Notes: a model not told the origin generated them from the letters alone. 64,000 nucleotides of DNA from Parvularculaceae bacterium (GCA_020446945.1 JAGRDS010000021.1:1-64000); one strand, 5' to 3'; positions 1 through 8,306 are shown, numbered from the stretch's first letter. Translations and numbers: made by a program.

Positions 1-642
1 GTCCAGAACTGGTATCCGGGCGACAAGGACGGCAAGGGCGGCATTTATAATTTCGTGACGAAACGCGCCGATTGCCGCGGCGTCAATTCAAAGGTCTCGT
101 GGACGCAGGTTGAAACCGGCTCGGCGATCACATGGAAATACCCATCCTGCATTTTGAAAGGCGATAATTCCTCCGGCGAATTTTATTCGATCGCGATCAC
201 CAACAATCATCAACAGGCCGACACCGGCACCAAGATGATCCATCTCGGCAAGAATACGAAATCGCGGATCATCTCCAAGGGTATTTCGGCCGGAAAATCG
301 AATTCGACCTATCGCGGCCTTGTCAGCATTCATCGCAATGCATCGGGCGCGCGCAATTTTACGCAGTGCGATTCCCTTCTTATCGGGCAGTCATGCGGGG
401 CGCATACTGTTCCCTATATCGAGAGCAAGAATGCCGGCGCGATCCTGGAACATGAGGCGACAACCTCCCGCCTTTCCGAAGACCAGCTTTTCTATTGCCG
501 GCAACGCGGCCTTTCGGAAGAGGAAAGCGTCGCGCTTCTCGTCAACGGGTTCTGCAAGGACGTGTTGCAGGAACTGCCGATGGAATTCGCAGTAGAGGCG
601 CAGAAACTGGTGAGCGTGTCGCTGGAGGGGAGTGTCGGTTGA
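1..642 (+). CDS. sufB: SufB, Fe-S cluster scaffold subunit (C-terminal part, 5' end outside window)
   Basis: This is the last 213 residues of the SufB subunit of the SufBC2D scaffold, which assembles Fe-S clusters in the cytosol. The reading frame is open from base 1. It shows SufB hallmarks: [31 protein letters not shown] and EHEATTSR. Counting back from the C terminus against the 495-residue E. coli protein, the Cys of QCDS and the second Glu of EHEATTSR fall on C405 and E434, the residues needed for cluster assembly there, so the protein looks functional. The stop overlaps the next start (TGATG). sufC does not follow directly: four unrelated genes come first. Identity is very secure; only the N-terminal half is unseen. 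Confidence 0.97.
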   Translation, partial: VQNWYPGDKDGKGGIYNFVTKRADCRGVNSKVSWTQVETGSAITWKYPSCILKGDNSSGEFYSIAITNNHQQADTGTKMIHLGKNTKSRIISKGISAGKSNSTYRGLVSIHRNASGARNFTQCDSLLIGQSCGAHTVPYIESKNAGAILEHEATTSRLSEDQLFYCRQRGLSEEESVALLVNGFCKDVLQELPMEFAVEAQKLVSVSLEGSVG

Positions 643-1151
643 TGGAGCGAAAATATACAAAACCCGTCCGAAATATCGCTGACGCCGATCTCATGGACTT
701 CATGAGTCCGAAGGAAAAGTTCAAGGCGAAACTCTGCCGCATGGGGCCGTCGATCGGCGCTGAAAAACTCGGCGCATGTTACACTGAGCTCGAGCCCGGC
801 AGGAAATCGTTCCCCTTTCACGTTCATCACGTCAATGAAGAGATGATTTACGTGATCGAGGGCGAGGGCGAATACCGCTTCGGGCCGCAGACTTACAAGG
901 TGGGCGCAGGCGATCTGATCGCCGCGCCGGCGGGCGGGCCGGAACGCGCGCATCAGATGACGAACACCGGCGATAAGGCGCTGCGCTATCTGTGCTTTTC
1001 AACCATGTATCCGGTCGATGTCGTTGAATATCCGGACTCGGGAAAAATCCTCTCCTATTCGGCGAACCCGGAAAACCCGGCGGCGCCGCGTCTGCGCCAT
1101 ATCGCGCGGCCGGGAACATCCATTGATTATTTCGAGGGCGAAGATGATTGA
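642..1151 (+). CDS. Cupin-domain protein inserted in the suf operon
   Basis: This 169-residue protein has one conserved beta-barrel cupin domain (about residues 40-125). The metal-binding layout is visible as HVHHVNEEMIYVIEGEGEY and, further on, the His of ERAHQMTNTGD. No signal peptide is seen, so it is probably cytosolic. The start at 642 overlaps the sufB stop and so implies translational coupling; its own stop overlaps the next start by 8 bases. Similar small cupins bind sugars or metals, or act as isomerases or regulators, and the substrate cannot be read from sequence. Its place inside the suf operon suggests co-expression with Fe-S assembly, but a direct role there is only inference. 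Confidence 0.85.
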   Translation: MERKYTKPVRNIADADLMDFMSPKEKFKAKLCRMGPSIGAEKLGACYTELEPGRKSFPFHVHHVNEEMIYVIEGEGEYRFGPQTYKVGAGDLIAAPAGGPERAHQMTNTGDKALRYLCFSTMYPVDVVEYPDSGKILSYSANPENPAAPRLRHIARPGTSIDYFEGEDD

Positions 1152-1671
1152 CCAAATTAGAGGCGAGAAGGCCGCAATCCCGGACGCGCCGCAGCGCGCA
1201 ACGTCGCCGCGCAGCATTCGGGAATTTGCAGGAAAATTTGTTCCTGCTTTCGCGATGTGTTTTTTGCTCGCGGCTTGCGCCGCAGAGGAAACGCCGCGCG
1301 TTTACGACCGCGATCCGTCGCTGCCGGCGGAATTTCCTTTCTCCTCCGCCGTTGTCGCCGGCGATACGATTTACCTTTCAGGCGAAATCGGCCGCGCGCC
1401 AGGCACGGTGACGCTCGTAGACGGCGGCGTCGGACCGCAGACGACGGCGATATTTGAAATCTACAGGCAAACGCTGGCGCGGGTCGGCGCGGATTTGTCA
1501 GATATCGTCAAATGCACGGTCTTTCTCGACGACATGTCCAAATTTGCGGAGATGAACGCCGCCTACGCCGAGGTTTTTCCCGGCGACAAGCCGGTGCGCT
1601 CCACTTTCGGCGTTGAAGGCATCGCGCTCGGCGCCGCAATAGAAATCGAATGCCTGGCGGTGAAACGATGA
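1144..1671 (+). CDS. RidA (YjgF/YER057c/UK114) family protein with lipoprotein signal
   Basis: Residues about 55-175 of this 175-residue protein form a RidA-type domain, with the conserved Arg in KPVRSTF and the IEIECLAV C terminus. RidA proteins usually deaminate reactive enamine/imine intermediates in the cytosol. Here a hydrophobic stretch ending in the lipobox LLAAC (Cys about residue 45) precedes the domain, so the protein is predicted to be an envelope lipoprotein, which is unusual. The start at 1144 is chosen for overlap with the cupin gene; a start at 1255 would leave only MCFLLAAC as signal, with too little N-region. The stop overlaps the next start (ATGA). Family assignment is firm, export is likely and the substrate is unknown. 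Confidence 0.85.
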   Translation: MIDQIRGEKAAIPDAPQRATSPRSIREFAGKFVPAFAMCFLLAACAAEETPRVYDRDPSLPAEFPFSSAVVAGDTIYLSGEIGRAPGTVTLVDGGVGPQTTAIFEIYRQTLARVGADLSDIVKCTVFLDDMSKFAEMNAAYAEVFPGDKPVRSTFGVEGIALGAAIEIECLAVKR

Positions 1672-2216
1672 ACCGGATGAGCGTGAGAACTGGTCGCTCC
1701 CAAGCGCGCAGCAGCGGCGAACCCGGCGCCGATGCGCAAGGTTGGACTATGGCTTGCGGGTTCCGCGCTTTGCGGCGCTCTTCAATGGCGGCTGCGTCGT
1801 TCTTCGCCGCCATTGCGTTCGCCGCGCCCGCTTTGGCGCAAAACGAAGGCGGCAATCCGATTCCCGCTTCGGGCGGCGCGCTCATCATGCCGAAAGCGGC
1901 GCTGCCCGACCCGCTCGAGGCCGGCTGGAAAGGCGAAAAAATCTGCGCCGTGCTGGAGGAAAGCGATACGTTCCGCGCGCTCAAATGCACGTTCGCTCCA
2001 GGCGCCGGTCATGAGCGTCATTTCCACCCGCCGCATTTCGGTTACGCGCTTCAAGGCGGAAAATTCCGGATCACCGACAAGAACGGCGCACGCGAACTGG
2101 ATATTCCAACCGGCGCAACATGGAAAAGCGACGGCGTTGACTGGCACGAAGCGCTCAATATCGGCGCGACCACATCCGTTTACATAATCGTAGAGCCCAA
2201 AGGGGTGGTGAAATGA
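1668..2216 (+). CDS. Exported cupin-domain protein
   Basis: This 182-residue protein has a Sec-type signal (hydrophobic AAASFFAAIAFAAPALA, cleavage likely after ALA before QNEGG) and one cupin domain. The metal-site pattern is seen in GHERHFHPPHFGYALQGG, with a later His in DWHEALN. It overlaps the RidA-like gene by ATGA at 1668-1671; an ATG at 1749 would give a more normal signal-peptide length and may be the real start. It is predicted periplasmic and coupled to the following lipoprotein gene by another ATGA overlap. The two cupin genes of this insert are not obvious duplicates of each other. Function is unknown beyond the fold. Confidence 0.82.
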   Translation: MNRMSVRTGRSQARSSGEPGADAQGWTMACGFRALRRSSMAAASFFAAIAFAAPALAQNEGGNPIPASGGALIMPKAALPDPLEAGWKGEKICAVLEESDTFRALKCTFAPGAGHERHFHPPHFGYALQGGKFRITDKNGARELDIPTGATWKSDGVDWHEALNIGATTSVYIIVEPKGVVK

Positions 2217-2677
2217 GATTTGCGATCGGCGCGCTGGCGTTCATGGCGCTTTCAGCCTGTAACGATGAAACGGCCCACCCGGAATTTCGCGCGGCCCTCG
2301 ATGCGCATCTGGCGGCGATCGATGCGCGCGATCTCGGCGCCTATGAGAAAACGATTTCGGCTGGAGATTTCTACCTGATATTTCCGGACGGCGAAACGAT
2401 CGACACGCGCGACGGCGTCATTGATTTTCACACGCGCTGGTTCGCCGATCCGGACTGGCGCTTCTCGCCGGAAATCATTCGCGTGATCGAAGGCGAGGAT
2501 ATGGCGTCGGCGCTCGTCAAATATGATTATCGCGATACGCCGGACGGTGCGCCGCGCACCTCCTGGCTGTCGCTCGTGTTCAAGCTTGAGGGCGGCGAAT
2601 GGCGGCTCGTTCATGATCAGAATACGCGCATTACCGCGCCGGCGGCGCCGGAAGAAGATACGGATACGGAAGAATAG
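2213..2677 (+). CDS. DUF4440/SnoaL-like lipoprotein
   Basis: This 154-residue protein starts with a compact lipoprotein signal, a hydrophobic run ending in LSAC (Cys about residue 16). A small alpha+beta cone domain of the NTF2/SnoaL superfamily (DUF4440 type) follows: an N-terminal helix pair (HPEFRAALDAHLAAIDARD), then strands including FYLIFPDG and a closing GGEWRLVHDQNTR. The C terminus is acidic and low-complexity. It is the fourth and last gene of the block between sufB and sufC and ends 2 bases before sufC. These domains serve as ligand-binding or enzymatic pockets in very different contexts. Nothing visible ties it to Fe-S chemistry. Confidence 0.8.
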   Translation: MRFAIGALAFMALSACNDETAHPEFRAALDAHLAAIDARDLGAYEKTISAGDFYLIFPDGETIDTRDGVIDFHTRWFADPDWRFSPEIIRVIEGEDMASALVKYDYRDTPDGAPRTSWLSLVFKLEGGEWRLVHDQNTRITAPAAPEEDTDTEE

Positions 2678-2679
2678 GA

Positions 2680-3426
2680 ATGCTTAAAATCGACGATCTC
2701 CACGTCGCCGTGAGCGGCGCAGAAATATTAAAGGGACTGACGCTCGAAGTGCCGGCCGGAGAAGTTCATGCGATCATGGGCCCGAACGGTTCGGGAAAGT
2801 CGACGCTTTCCTACGCTGTTACGGGGCGCGAGAATTACGAAGCGACGTCCGGCGGATTGACGCTCGACGGCGAGGATATTCTCGGTCTCGATCCCGATCA
2901 GCGCGCCGCCAAGGGGCTTTTTCTGTCTTTCCAGCACCCGATGGAAATTCCCGGCGTCGCTACAATGAATTTCATAAGGACCTCCCTGAATGCGCAACGC
3001 AAGGCGCGGGGCGAGGGGGAGATATCGGCCGCTGACTTTTTGAAACTCATCCGCGCGAAGGCGAAAATTGTCGGTTTGACGGATGAGAAGCTGAAGCGGC
3101 CGTTCAATGTCGGATTTTCGGGCGGCGAGAAGAAGCGCATGGAGATGCTGCAAATGGCGATCTTCGAGCCGCGCTTTGCGATAATGGATGAAACGGATTC
3201 AGGGCTCGATATCGACGCGCTGAGGATGGTCGGCGATGTCGTCAATTCGCTGCGCGGCTCGCGGCGCGGTTTTCTGATCATCACGCATTATCAGCGCTTG
3301 CTCGACTATATCAAACCGGACCGTGTGCATGTTCTGGCGGGCGGGCGCATCGTAAAATCGGGCGGGCCGGAGCTTGCCAAAGCGCTTGAAGAATCCGGCT
3401 ACGAACAATTCATAGAGGCGGCATGA
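2680..3426 (+). CDS. sufC: SufC, ABC-type ATPase of the SufBCD scaffold
   Basis: This 248-residue soluble ABC ATPase drives conformational change in SufBC2D. Walker A is GPNGSGKST near residues 34-42, the ABC signature is FSGGEKKR, and Walker B with the SufC-typical extension is FAIMDETDSGLD. The H-loop is in IITHYQRLLDYI. Length is normal for the family. The start is 2 bases after the preceding stop and its own stop overlaps sufD by ATGA, so translation is coupled to sufD. Assignment is secure. Confidence 0.98.
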   Translation: MLKIDDLHVAVSGAEILKGLTLEVPAGEVHAIMGPNGSGKSTLSYAVTGRENYEATSGGLTLDGEDILGLDPDQRAAKGLFLSFQHPMEIPGVATMNFIRTSLNAQRKARGEGEISAADFLKLIRAKAKIVGLTDEKLKRPFNVGFSGGEKKRMEMLQMAIFEPRFAIMDETDSGLDIDALRMVGDVVNSLRGSRRGFLIITHYQRLLDYIKPDRVHVLAGGRIVKSGGPELAKALEESGYEQFIEAA

Positions 3427-4652
3427 CGGCGAATGCGGACAAGTTGACGCCGCTCGAAGATGCGCTCGCCGCATGCGCCAACGCGCTTGCGCCGCATCGA
3501 GAGGCCGCCTTTGCGTCGTATCGCCGGCAGGGTTTCCCGCACCGGCGCGTTGAGGGCTGGCGTTGGTCCGACTTCAAGGCGGCGCTGCGCAACGCGCCGG
3601 GCGCTTCGGCGCCGATCCACGAGGCCGCGCCGCCGCTCGCCGGCGATCTCGCCGGCCTGAAGCCGATTGAAATCCGCATCGTCAATGGAAGGATCGATTT
3701 CAAAGCCGAACCGCTCCCCGATGGCGTAAGATACGGAATTGTCGATGCTGTAGGCACGATCGCCGAGCTGGAAACTAACGCAATCGCATCGCTCAATGTC
3801 GCCATGTCGAAAAAGGCGTTCGGCGTCGAGATCGGTGAAGGCGTAAATTTCACGCGCCCGATCCTTATCCGCCACATAAATAGCGGCGCCGGTTTTTCAT
3901 TCGCCCAGTGCATGTTGCGGGTTAAAAGGAACGCGCAGGCGACGATCGTCGAAACTTTCGAAGGCGAAGGCGCAGCGTTCAATTCCTCGCTTTTCCATGT
4001 CGACCTGAAAGAAGGCGGCGCGCTTTCGCGCGCGATACTCCATGAAACCGGCGCCGAAGCGGTCATTCACTCTATCCTTGCAGTGAAAATCGAAGCGCAT
4101 GCGCGGTTCAATCAGGTCGCGCTTTCGACCGGTTCGCGGCTCGCCCGCCATGAAACGCATGCGCTGGTCCTCGGCGACGGCGCGTCGGCGGAGATTTCGA
4201 GCGCGGCGCTTCTTTCGGGCGAACGTCACAGCGATTTTACAAGCGAGGTGAAATTCCGCGGCGCGGCGTGCCAGACGCGCCAGTCGCACAAGGGCGTTGC
4301 GGCGGAAAAAGGGCGGAATGTTTTTCAGGGCAAGTTCAAGGTCGAACGCAGCGCGCAAAAAACAGATGCGCGCATGAACGCCGATGCGCTGCTCCTTTCC
4401 GATACGGCCGAGGCGAACCACAAGCCGGAACTGGAAATTTACGCAGACGATGTTCAATGCGCGCATGGAAGCACATCCGGCGCGCTCGATGAAAGGGCGC
4501 TTTTCTACATGCGCCAGCGCGGGCTTTCCTACAACGCCGCGCGCGCAATGCTGATAGAAGCGTTCGTCGGCGCGACCTTCGACGAGGTCGCCCATCCGGG
4601 AATTGAACAGGCGTTCCGCCATCGCGTCGCCAAATGGCTGGAGGGCGCATGA
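3423..4652 (+). CDS. sufD: SufD, Fe-S scaffold partner of SufB
   Basis: This 409-residue SufD shares the right-handed beta-helix core of SufB. Recognisable segments are GWRWSDFK near the N terminus, the beta-helical middle, FRGAACQTRQSHKGVAAEKGRN in part, and the C-terminal DERALFYMRQRGLS followed by AFVGATFDEVAHP. SufD forms the heterodimer with SufB, and clusters form at their interface. It overlaps sufC by four bases and sufS by four bases (ATGA), so the sufCDS block is tightly coupled. Length and motifs are normal. Confidence 0.97.
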   Translation: MTANADKLTPLEDALAACANALAPHREAAFASYRRQGFPHRRVEGWRWSDFKAALRNAPGASAPIHEAAPPLAGDLAGLKPIEIRIVNGRIDFKAEPLPDGVRYGIVDAVGTIAELETNAIASLNVAMSKKAFGVEIGEGVNFTRPILIRHINSGAGFSFAQCMLRVKRNAQATIVETFEGEGAAFNSSLFHVDLKEGGALSRAILHETGAEAVIHSILAVKIEAHARFNQVALSTGSRLARHETHALVLGDGASAEISSAALLSGERHSDFTSEVKFRGAACQTRQSHKGVAAEKGRNVFQGKFKVERSAQKTDARMNADALLLSDTAEANHKPELEIYADDVQCAHGSTSGALDERALFYMRQRGLSYNAARAMLIEAFVGATFDEVAHPGIEQAFRHRVAKWLEGA

Positions 4653-5872
4653 CGAAACCGCTCGATATTTCGCGCATACGCGCCGAATTCCCGATCCTAT
4701 CGCGCGAAGTGAATGCGCGACCGCTTGTCTATCTCGACAACGCCGCTTCGGCGCAAAAGCCGCGCGCGGTGATAGACGCGATGCGCAACGCGATGGAGGG
4801 GAGCTATGCGAATGTCCATCGCGGGCTCCACACGCTCGCCAACGAAACAACCGCCGCGTTCGAGGCTGCGCGCAAGACGGCGGCGACGTTCCTGAACGCA
4901 GCCTCAAGCGATGAAATCATTTTCACGGCGGGCGGCACCGACGCGATGAACCTTGTCGCCAATTCGCTCGGGCAGGACATCGGCGAGGGCGACGAGATCG
5001 TCCTGTCCGTTATGGAGCATCATTCCAATATCGTTCCCTGGCATTTTTTGCGCGAACGCAAGGGCGCCGTTCTCAAATGGCTCGATGTCAGCGATGACGG
5101 ACAGATTGATCCGGCGGCGCTGGAGGCGGCGATCAACGGCAAAACCCGGCTCGTCGCGCTGTCGCATATGTCGAATGTGCTGGGTGCGCGCACTGCGGCG
5201 AAAGACCTGACGCGCGTCGCACATGAGGCGGGCGTGAAGATATTTTTCGACGGCTGTCAGGGCGCGGTGCATGGCGTCGTCGATGTGTCCGACATCGGTT
5301 GCGATTTCTACGCGATGACGGGACATAAATTGTACGGGCCGACCGGCGTCGGCGTTCTCTACGCCCGCCGGGAAGTCCTGAATTCCATGCCCCCGTTCCG
5401 CGGCGGCGGGGAGATGATCGAAGTCGTGGCGCAGGACTACGTCACCTACAACGACCCGCCGCACCGGTTCGAGGCCGGAACGCCGCCGATCCTTGAAGCG
5501 ATCGGGCTCGGCGCTGCGCTCGAATGGATGATGGCGAAGGGCGTCGATGCGATCGCCGCGCATGAAGCCGCGCTCGCCGAACAGGCGATGGCCGAACTCA
5601 GAAAACTGAATTTCGTGCGCGTATTCGGCCAGGCGCCGGGCAAGGCGCCGATTATCGCGTTCAATGTCGCGGGCGCGCATCCGCACGACGCCTCAACAAT
5701 TCTTGATCGGGCGGGCGTCGCCATCCGCGCGGGTCATCATTGCGCGCAACCGCTGATGAAACGGCTGGGTCAAACGGCGACGGCGCGCGCCTCCTTCGCT
5801 GTTTACAATACCGACGAGGATATCGAAGCCCTCCTGAAAGGTCTTCATAAAACGCACGAGCTGCTTAAATAG
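4649..5872 (+). CDS. sufS: SufS, PLP-dependent cysteine desulfurase
   Basis: This 407-residue group II cysteine desulfurase supplies persulfide sulfur to the Suf scaffold. The PLP Schiff-base lysine is Lys227 in MTGHKLYGPTG, and the catalytic cysteine is Cys365 in RAGHHCAQPLM. Other fold markers are YLDNAASAQKP, HRGLHTLANE and MEHHSNIVPW. The start at 4649 is set by the ATGA overlap with sufD. sufT follows 9 bases after the stop. No SufE or SufU gene is seen in the window; the sulfur-transfer partner may lie elsewhere. Confidence 0.97.
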   Translation: MTKPLDISRIRAEFPILSREVNARPLVYLDNAASAQKPRAVIDAMRNAMEGSYANVHRGLHTLANETTAAFEAARKTAATFLNAASSDEIIFTAGGTDAMNLVANSLGQDIGEGDEIVLSVMEHHSNIVPWHFLRERKGAVLKWLDVSDDGQIDPAALEAAINGKTRLVALSHMSNVLGARTAAKDLTRVAHEAGVKIFFDGCQGAVHGVVDVSDIGCDFYAMTGHKLYGPTGVGVLYARREVLNSMPPFRGGGEMIEVVAQDYVTYNDPPHRFEAGTPPILEAIGLGAALEWMMAKGVDAIAAHEAALAEQAMAELRKLNFVRVFGQAPGKAPIIAFNVAGAHPHDASTILDRAGVAIRAGHHCAQPLMKRLGQTATARASFAVYNTDEDIEALLKGLHKTHELLK

Positions 5873-5881
5873 GATGTGCCG

Positions 5882-6280
5882 GTGACCGATATGCGCGATG
5901 TGATCGACTTGAACGCTGAAGAAGTACGCCCGCAGGCGGAAGTCGCGGGCGGCGGCGCCATTTCCGAAGAGGAGATGACGCGGATAACGGCGGACGTCAT
6001 TAAAGCGCTAAAGACCGTGTATGATCCGGAAATTCCGGTCGATATTTACGAACTCGGCCTGATCTACAAGGTGGACCTGTCTGACGCGCGCGCGCTGACC
6101 GTCGATATGACGCTGACCGCTCCCGGCTGCCCGGTCGCCGGTGAAATGCCCGGCTGGGTCGAGGGCGCGCTTTCCGGCGTCGAGGGCGTCGAAGAAGTCA
6201 AGGTGCAGATGACGTTCGAGCCGCCCTGGACGCCGGAGCGCATGTCGGACGAGGCGAAACTGGAGCTGGGATATTTGTGA
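5882..6280 (+). CDS. sufT: SufT (DUF59/MIP18-like) Fe-S maturation factor
   Basis: This 132-residue protein has a DUF59/MIP18 domain over about residues 35-130: VYDPEIPVDIYELGLIYKV, then the strand-rich TLTAPGCPVAGEMPGW with the conserved Cys, and a C-terminal FEPPWTPERMSDEAKLELG. Such SufT proteins assist Fe-S cluster maturation or trafficking. Three in-frame starts exist: GTG 5876, GTG 5882 and ATG 5891. AGGA at 5871-5874 is 7 bases before 5882, which favours that GTG. Its stop overlaps the sufA start (TGATG). Domain assignment is secure; the exact start is less so. Confidence 0.92.
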   Translation: MTDMRDVIDLNAEEVRPQAEVAGGGAISEEEMTRITADVIKALKTVYDPEIPVDIYELGLIYKVDLSDARALTVDMTLTAPGCPVAGEMPGWVEGALSGVEGVEEVKVQMTFEPPWTPERMSDEAKLELGYL

Positions 6281-6648
6281 TGGCGCGCAGACCGAAACCA
6301 AAAGTCATTACGCTGACGGACGCCGCAGCCGCCCAGATGAAAGAAATCATGGCCGGCGCGGAAGAAAAATTCATCGGCGTCCGCATCGGCGTGCGTAACG
6401 GCGGCTGCGCTGGCATGGAATACGAGATGAGCTACGCAACGGAAATGAAGCCGCTCGAAGAGGTCGTTGAAGAAAACGGCGTCAAGATTTTCATCGACCC
6501 CAAGGCGATCCTTTTTCTTATCGGCTCCAACATCGATTTCGTTGCCGAAAAGCTTTCGCAACGTTTCGTATTCAACAACCCGAACCAGACAGACGCCTGC
6601 GGCTGCGGCGAAAGCGTGACGATCGTTCCGGCGAAGGAAGAGGCCTGA
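6280..6648 (+). CDS. sufA: SufA/HesB-type A-type Fe-S carrier
   Basis: This 122-residue A-type carrier has the three cluster-ligating cysteines in the standard arrangement: one in NGGCAGMEY and the pair in DACGCGESV near the C terminus. It receives and delivers Fe-S clusters. ATG 6280 overlaps the sufT stop (TGATG); a GTG one codon upstream is also in frame. It is the last gene of the SUF operon. SufA, ErpA and IscA cannot be separated with certainty on sequence alone, but the context favours SufA. Confidence 0.93.
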   Translation: MARRPKPKVITLTDAAAAQMKEIMAGAEEKFIGVRIGVRNGGCAGMEYEMSYATEMKPLEEVVEENGVKIFIDPKAILFLIGSNIDFVAEKLSQRFVFNNPNQTDACGCGESVTIVPAKEEA

Positions 6649-6709
6649 CGCCGTCGCCCGCCGCCGGGCTTGCGTAGTTGCGTAGTCTCGTCCTCAAACG
6701 GAGGCGCAC

Positions 6710-7087
6710 ATGGCCGTATCCGCAAAATCTATCGATCGCGCGAAGGAGCTTTTCGCGCCATTCGGCGATATTCGCGTGCGAAAGATGTTCGGCGGGGCGG
6801 GCGTTTATTGCGATGAGCTTTTCTTCGCGATCATGGATGAGGATTCGATCTATCTGAAAGTCGATGAGGAAACGCGCGATGTTTTTGAGGCGCGCGGACT
6901 GGCGCCGTTCGTATTCGAAATGAAGGACGGCTCATCGGCCTCGATGAATTATTACCATGCGCCGGATGACATCTATGACGATGAGGACGAGCTGAAGCGC
7001 TGGACCCTTCTGGCGCTCGATGCGGCGGCGCGGGCCGCCAGGTTCAAGAAGAAGCCGGCGAAGAAGAGAGCCGCGAAAAAGCGCTAA
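6710..7087 (+). CDS. TfoX N-terminal-domain protein
   Basis: This 125-residue protein is a single TfoX_N domain: RKMFGGAGVYCDELFFAIMD, then YLKVDEETRDVFEARG and FEMKDGSSASMNYYHAPDD. The C-terminal tail is rich in Lys/Arg (KKKPAKKRAAKKR). Full Sxy/TfoX proteins from gammaproteobacteria control competence and also have a C-terminal domain. This short form is common in alphaproteobacteria and its role is unknown; the basic tail suggests nucleic-acid contact. It sits 61 bases after sufA on the same strand and overlaps the end of fliP tail to tail by four bases, with no terminator visible between them. Confidence 0.85.
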   Translation: MAVSAKSIDRAKELFAPFGDIRVRKMFGGAGVYCDELFFAIMDEDSIYLKVDEETRDVFEARGLAPFVFEMKDGSSASMNYYHAPDDIYDDEDELKRWTLLALDAAARAARFKKKPAKKRAAKKR

Positions 7088-7821
7088 CCCGTCCCGAAAC
7101 TTTGCACGAGGCTTCCCGCGACCAGCCGCCAACCGTCGATCAGCACGAAAAATATCAGCTTGAACGGCAGCGAAATGACGATCGGAGGCAGCATCAGCAT
7201 GCCCATCGCCATCAGGATCGACGATATCACCATATCGATAATGAGGAACGGGATGAATATCATGAAACCGATTTCGAATGCGCGCCGCAATTCCGAAATC
7301 ATGAAGGCGGGCGTTACGATATGAAGCGGCGCAGCCTCGGCCGTTTGCGGCTCGACTTTCGCGAGATCGAAGAATAGCGCGAGGTCTTTGTCGCGCGTCT
7401 GGCTGAGCATGAATTCCTTTATCGGCGCGGCCGCAGCCGGCAGCGCCTGTTCGATCGGCATTTCCTCTTTCATCAATGGCGAGATGCCGGCGTCATAGGC
7501 CTCGGTGAAAGTCGGCGCCATGACGAACGCGGTGAGGAAAAGCGCCAGCGACATGATGACGGGATTGGGCGGGCTTTGGTGAACGCCGATCGCGGTTCGC
7601 AGCAGGGAAAGGACAACGACGATCCGGATGAAGGATGTCATCATGATGAGGATCGACGGCGCCAGCGACAAAACCGTCAGCAACAGAACGAGTTGAACGA
7701 TGCGCGAGGAAAAGCCGCCGCCTTCGCCCATGTCGAGCGTCAGGGTTTGCGCGCTCGCCGCCTCGGGAATGAGGACAAGGGCCACAAGCAGGACCGGGAT
7801 GAGGACGCGGCGCGCGATCAT
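7084..7821 (-). CDS. fliP: FliP, flagellar type III export gate protein
   Basis: This 245-residue inner-membrane protein of the flagellar export gate (FliPQR) has an N-terminal signal (IPVLLVALVLIPEAASAQ), the family block LAPSILIMMTSFIRIVVVLS with RTAIGVHQSPPNPVI, and C-terminal membrane segments ending PFKLIFFVLIDGWRLVAGSL. It overlaps fliO by ATGA (7818-7821) and is transcribed with it. No other flagellar gene is in this window, so this pair is separated from at least the neighbouring parts of a flagellar regulon. Assignment is secure. Confidence 0.97.
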   Translation of the reverse strand: MIARRVLIPVLLVALVLIPEAASAQTLTLDMGEGGGFSSRIVQLVLLLTVLSLAPSILIMMTSFIRIVVVLSLLRTAIGVHQSPPNPVIMSLALFLTAFVMAPTFTEAYDAGISPLMKEEMPIEQALPAAAAPIKEFMLSQTRDKDLALFFDLAKVEPQTAEAAPLHIVTPAFMISELRRAFEIGFMIFIPFLIIDMVISSILMAMGMLMLPPIVISLPFKLIFFVLIDGWRLVAGSLVQSFGTG

Positions 7822-8234
7822 AGGATGCCGGCGGCGCGAAATGCGGGCGCGCGGTCTCGCGGCGTGCGTTGAAGGAAACCGGCGACCCGCGCCGGAACAT
7901 GAAGTTTCCTCGGCTCCGGCGCGTCCGCCATGCGGGCGAACGGGTCGGCGTCGGACGCGAGCGCTGTCTCGCGCGCTGGAATGGCGCGTTCGATTAGTGT
8001 TACGCGCGATTGGTCGAGGATGACGAGATGCTCGCGACCGTCGCAGGAGATGATGGCGATACGCCGGCGCTGGTCGATCGGCAGGGATTCGACAAGGGCG
8101 AGGCGACGCGCGCGATTTCCAGCCAGCGCGCCGTTTTGAAGACCGAATTTTTTCGCCGCAATTGCGGCGACGCCGATCATGCCGATAACGGCGATCAGCG
8201 AAAATACGATGCGGGCCAGATCGATGAGTTCCAT
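7818..8234 (-). CDS. fliO: FliO, flagellar export-gate assembly protein
   Basis: This 138-residue FliO has one N-terminal membrane helix (MELIDLARIVFSLIAVIGMIG in part) and a cytoplasmic segment with RRLALVESLPIDQRRRIAIISCDGREHLVIL, the typical FliO/FliZ block. It helps FliP assemble into the export gate. The start at 8234 is preceded on the minus strand by AGGA at 8 bases; upstream ATGs at 8243 and 8267 are in frame but lack such a site. It is followed by fliP with a four-base overlap. An exact CtrA box lies about 60 bases upstream. Confidence 0.92.
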   Translation of the reverse strand: MELIDLARIVFSLIAVIGMIGVAAIAAKKFGLQNGALAGNRARRLALVESLPIDQRRRIAIISCDGREHLVILDQSRVTLIERAIPARETALASDADPFARMADAPEPRKLHVPARVAGFLQRTPRDRAPAFRAAGIL

Positions 8235-8289
8235 GGGCGCCATCCTGATAAAAGCGACATTCGCCATGGATAGAATTAGAATTTCGGGC

Positions 8290-8304
8290 TTAACGCGCAG
8301 TTAA
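8290..8304 (-). promoter_or_regulatory. Candidate CtrA-binding site upstream of fliO-fliP
   Basis: TTAACGCGCAGTTAA matches the alphaproteobacterial CtrA consensus TTAA-N7-TTAA exactly. Its centre is about 63 bases upstream of the fliO start and just downstream of the stop codon of the glycosyltransferase-deacetylase gene. CtrA activates class II flagellar genes in Caulobacter. Position and gene content agree with that role; binding itself is inferred. Confidence 0.65.
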
Positions 8305-8306
8305 GG

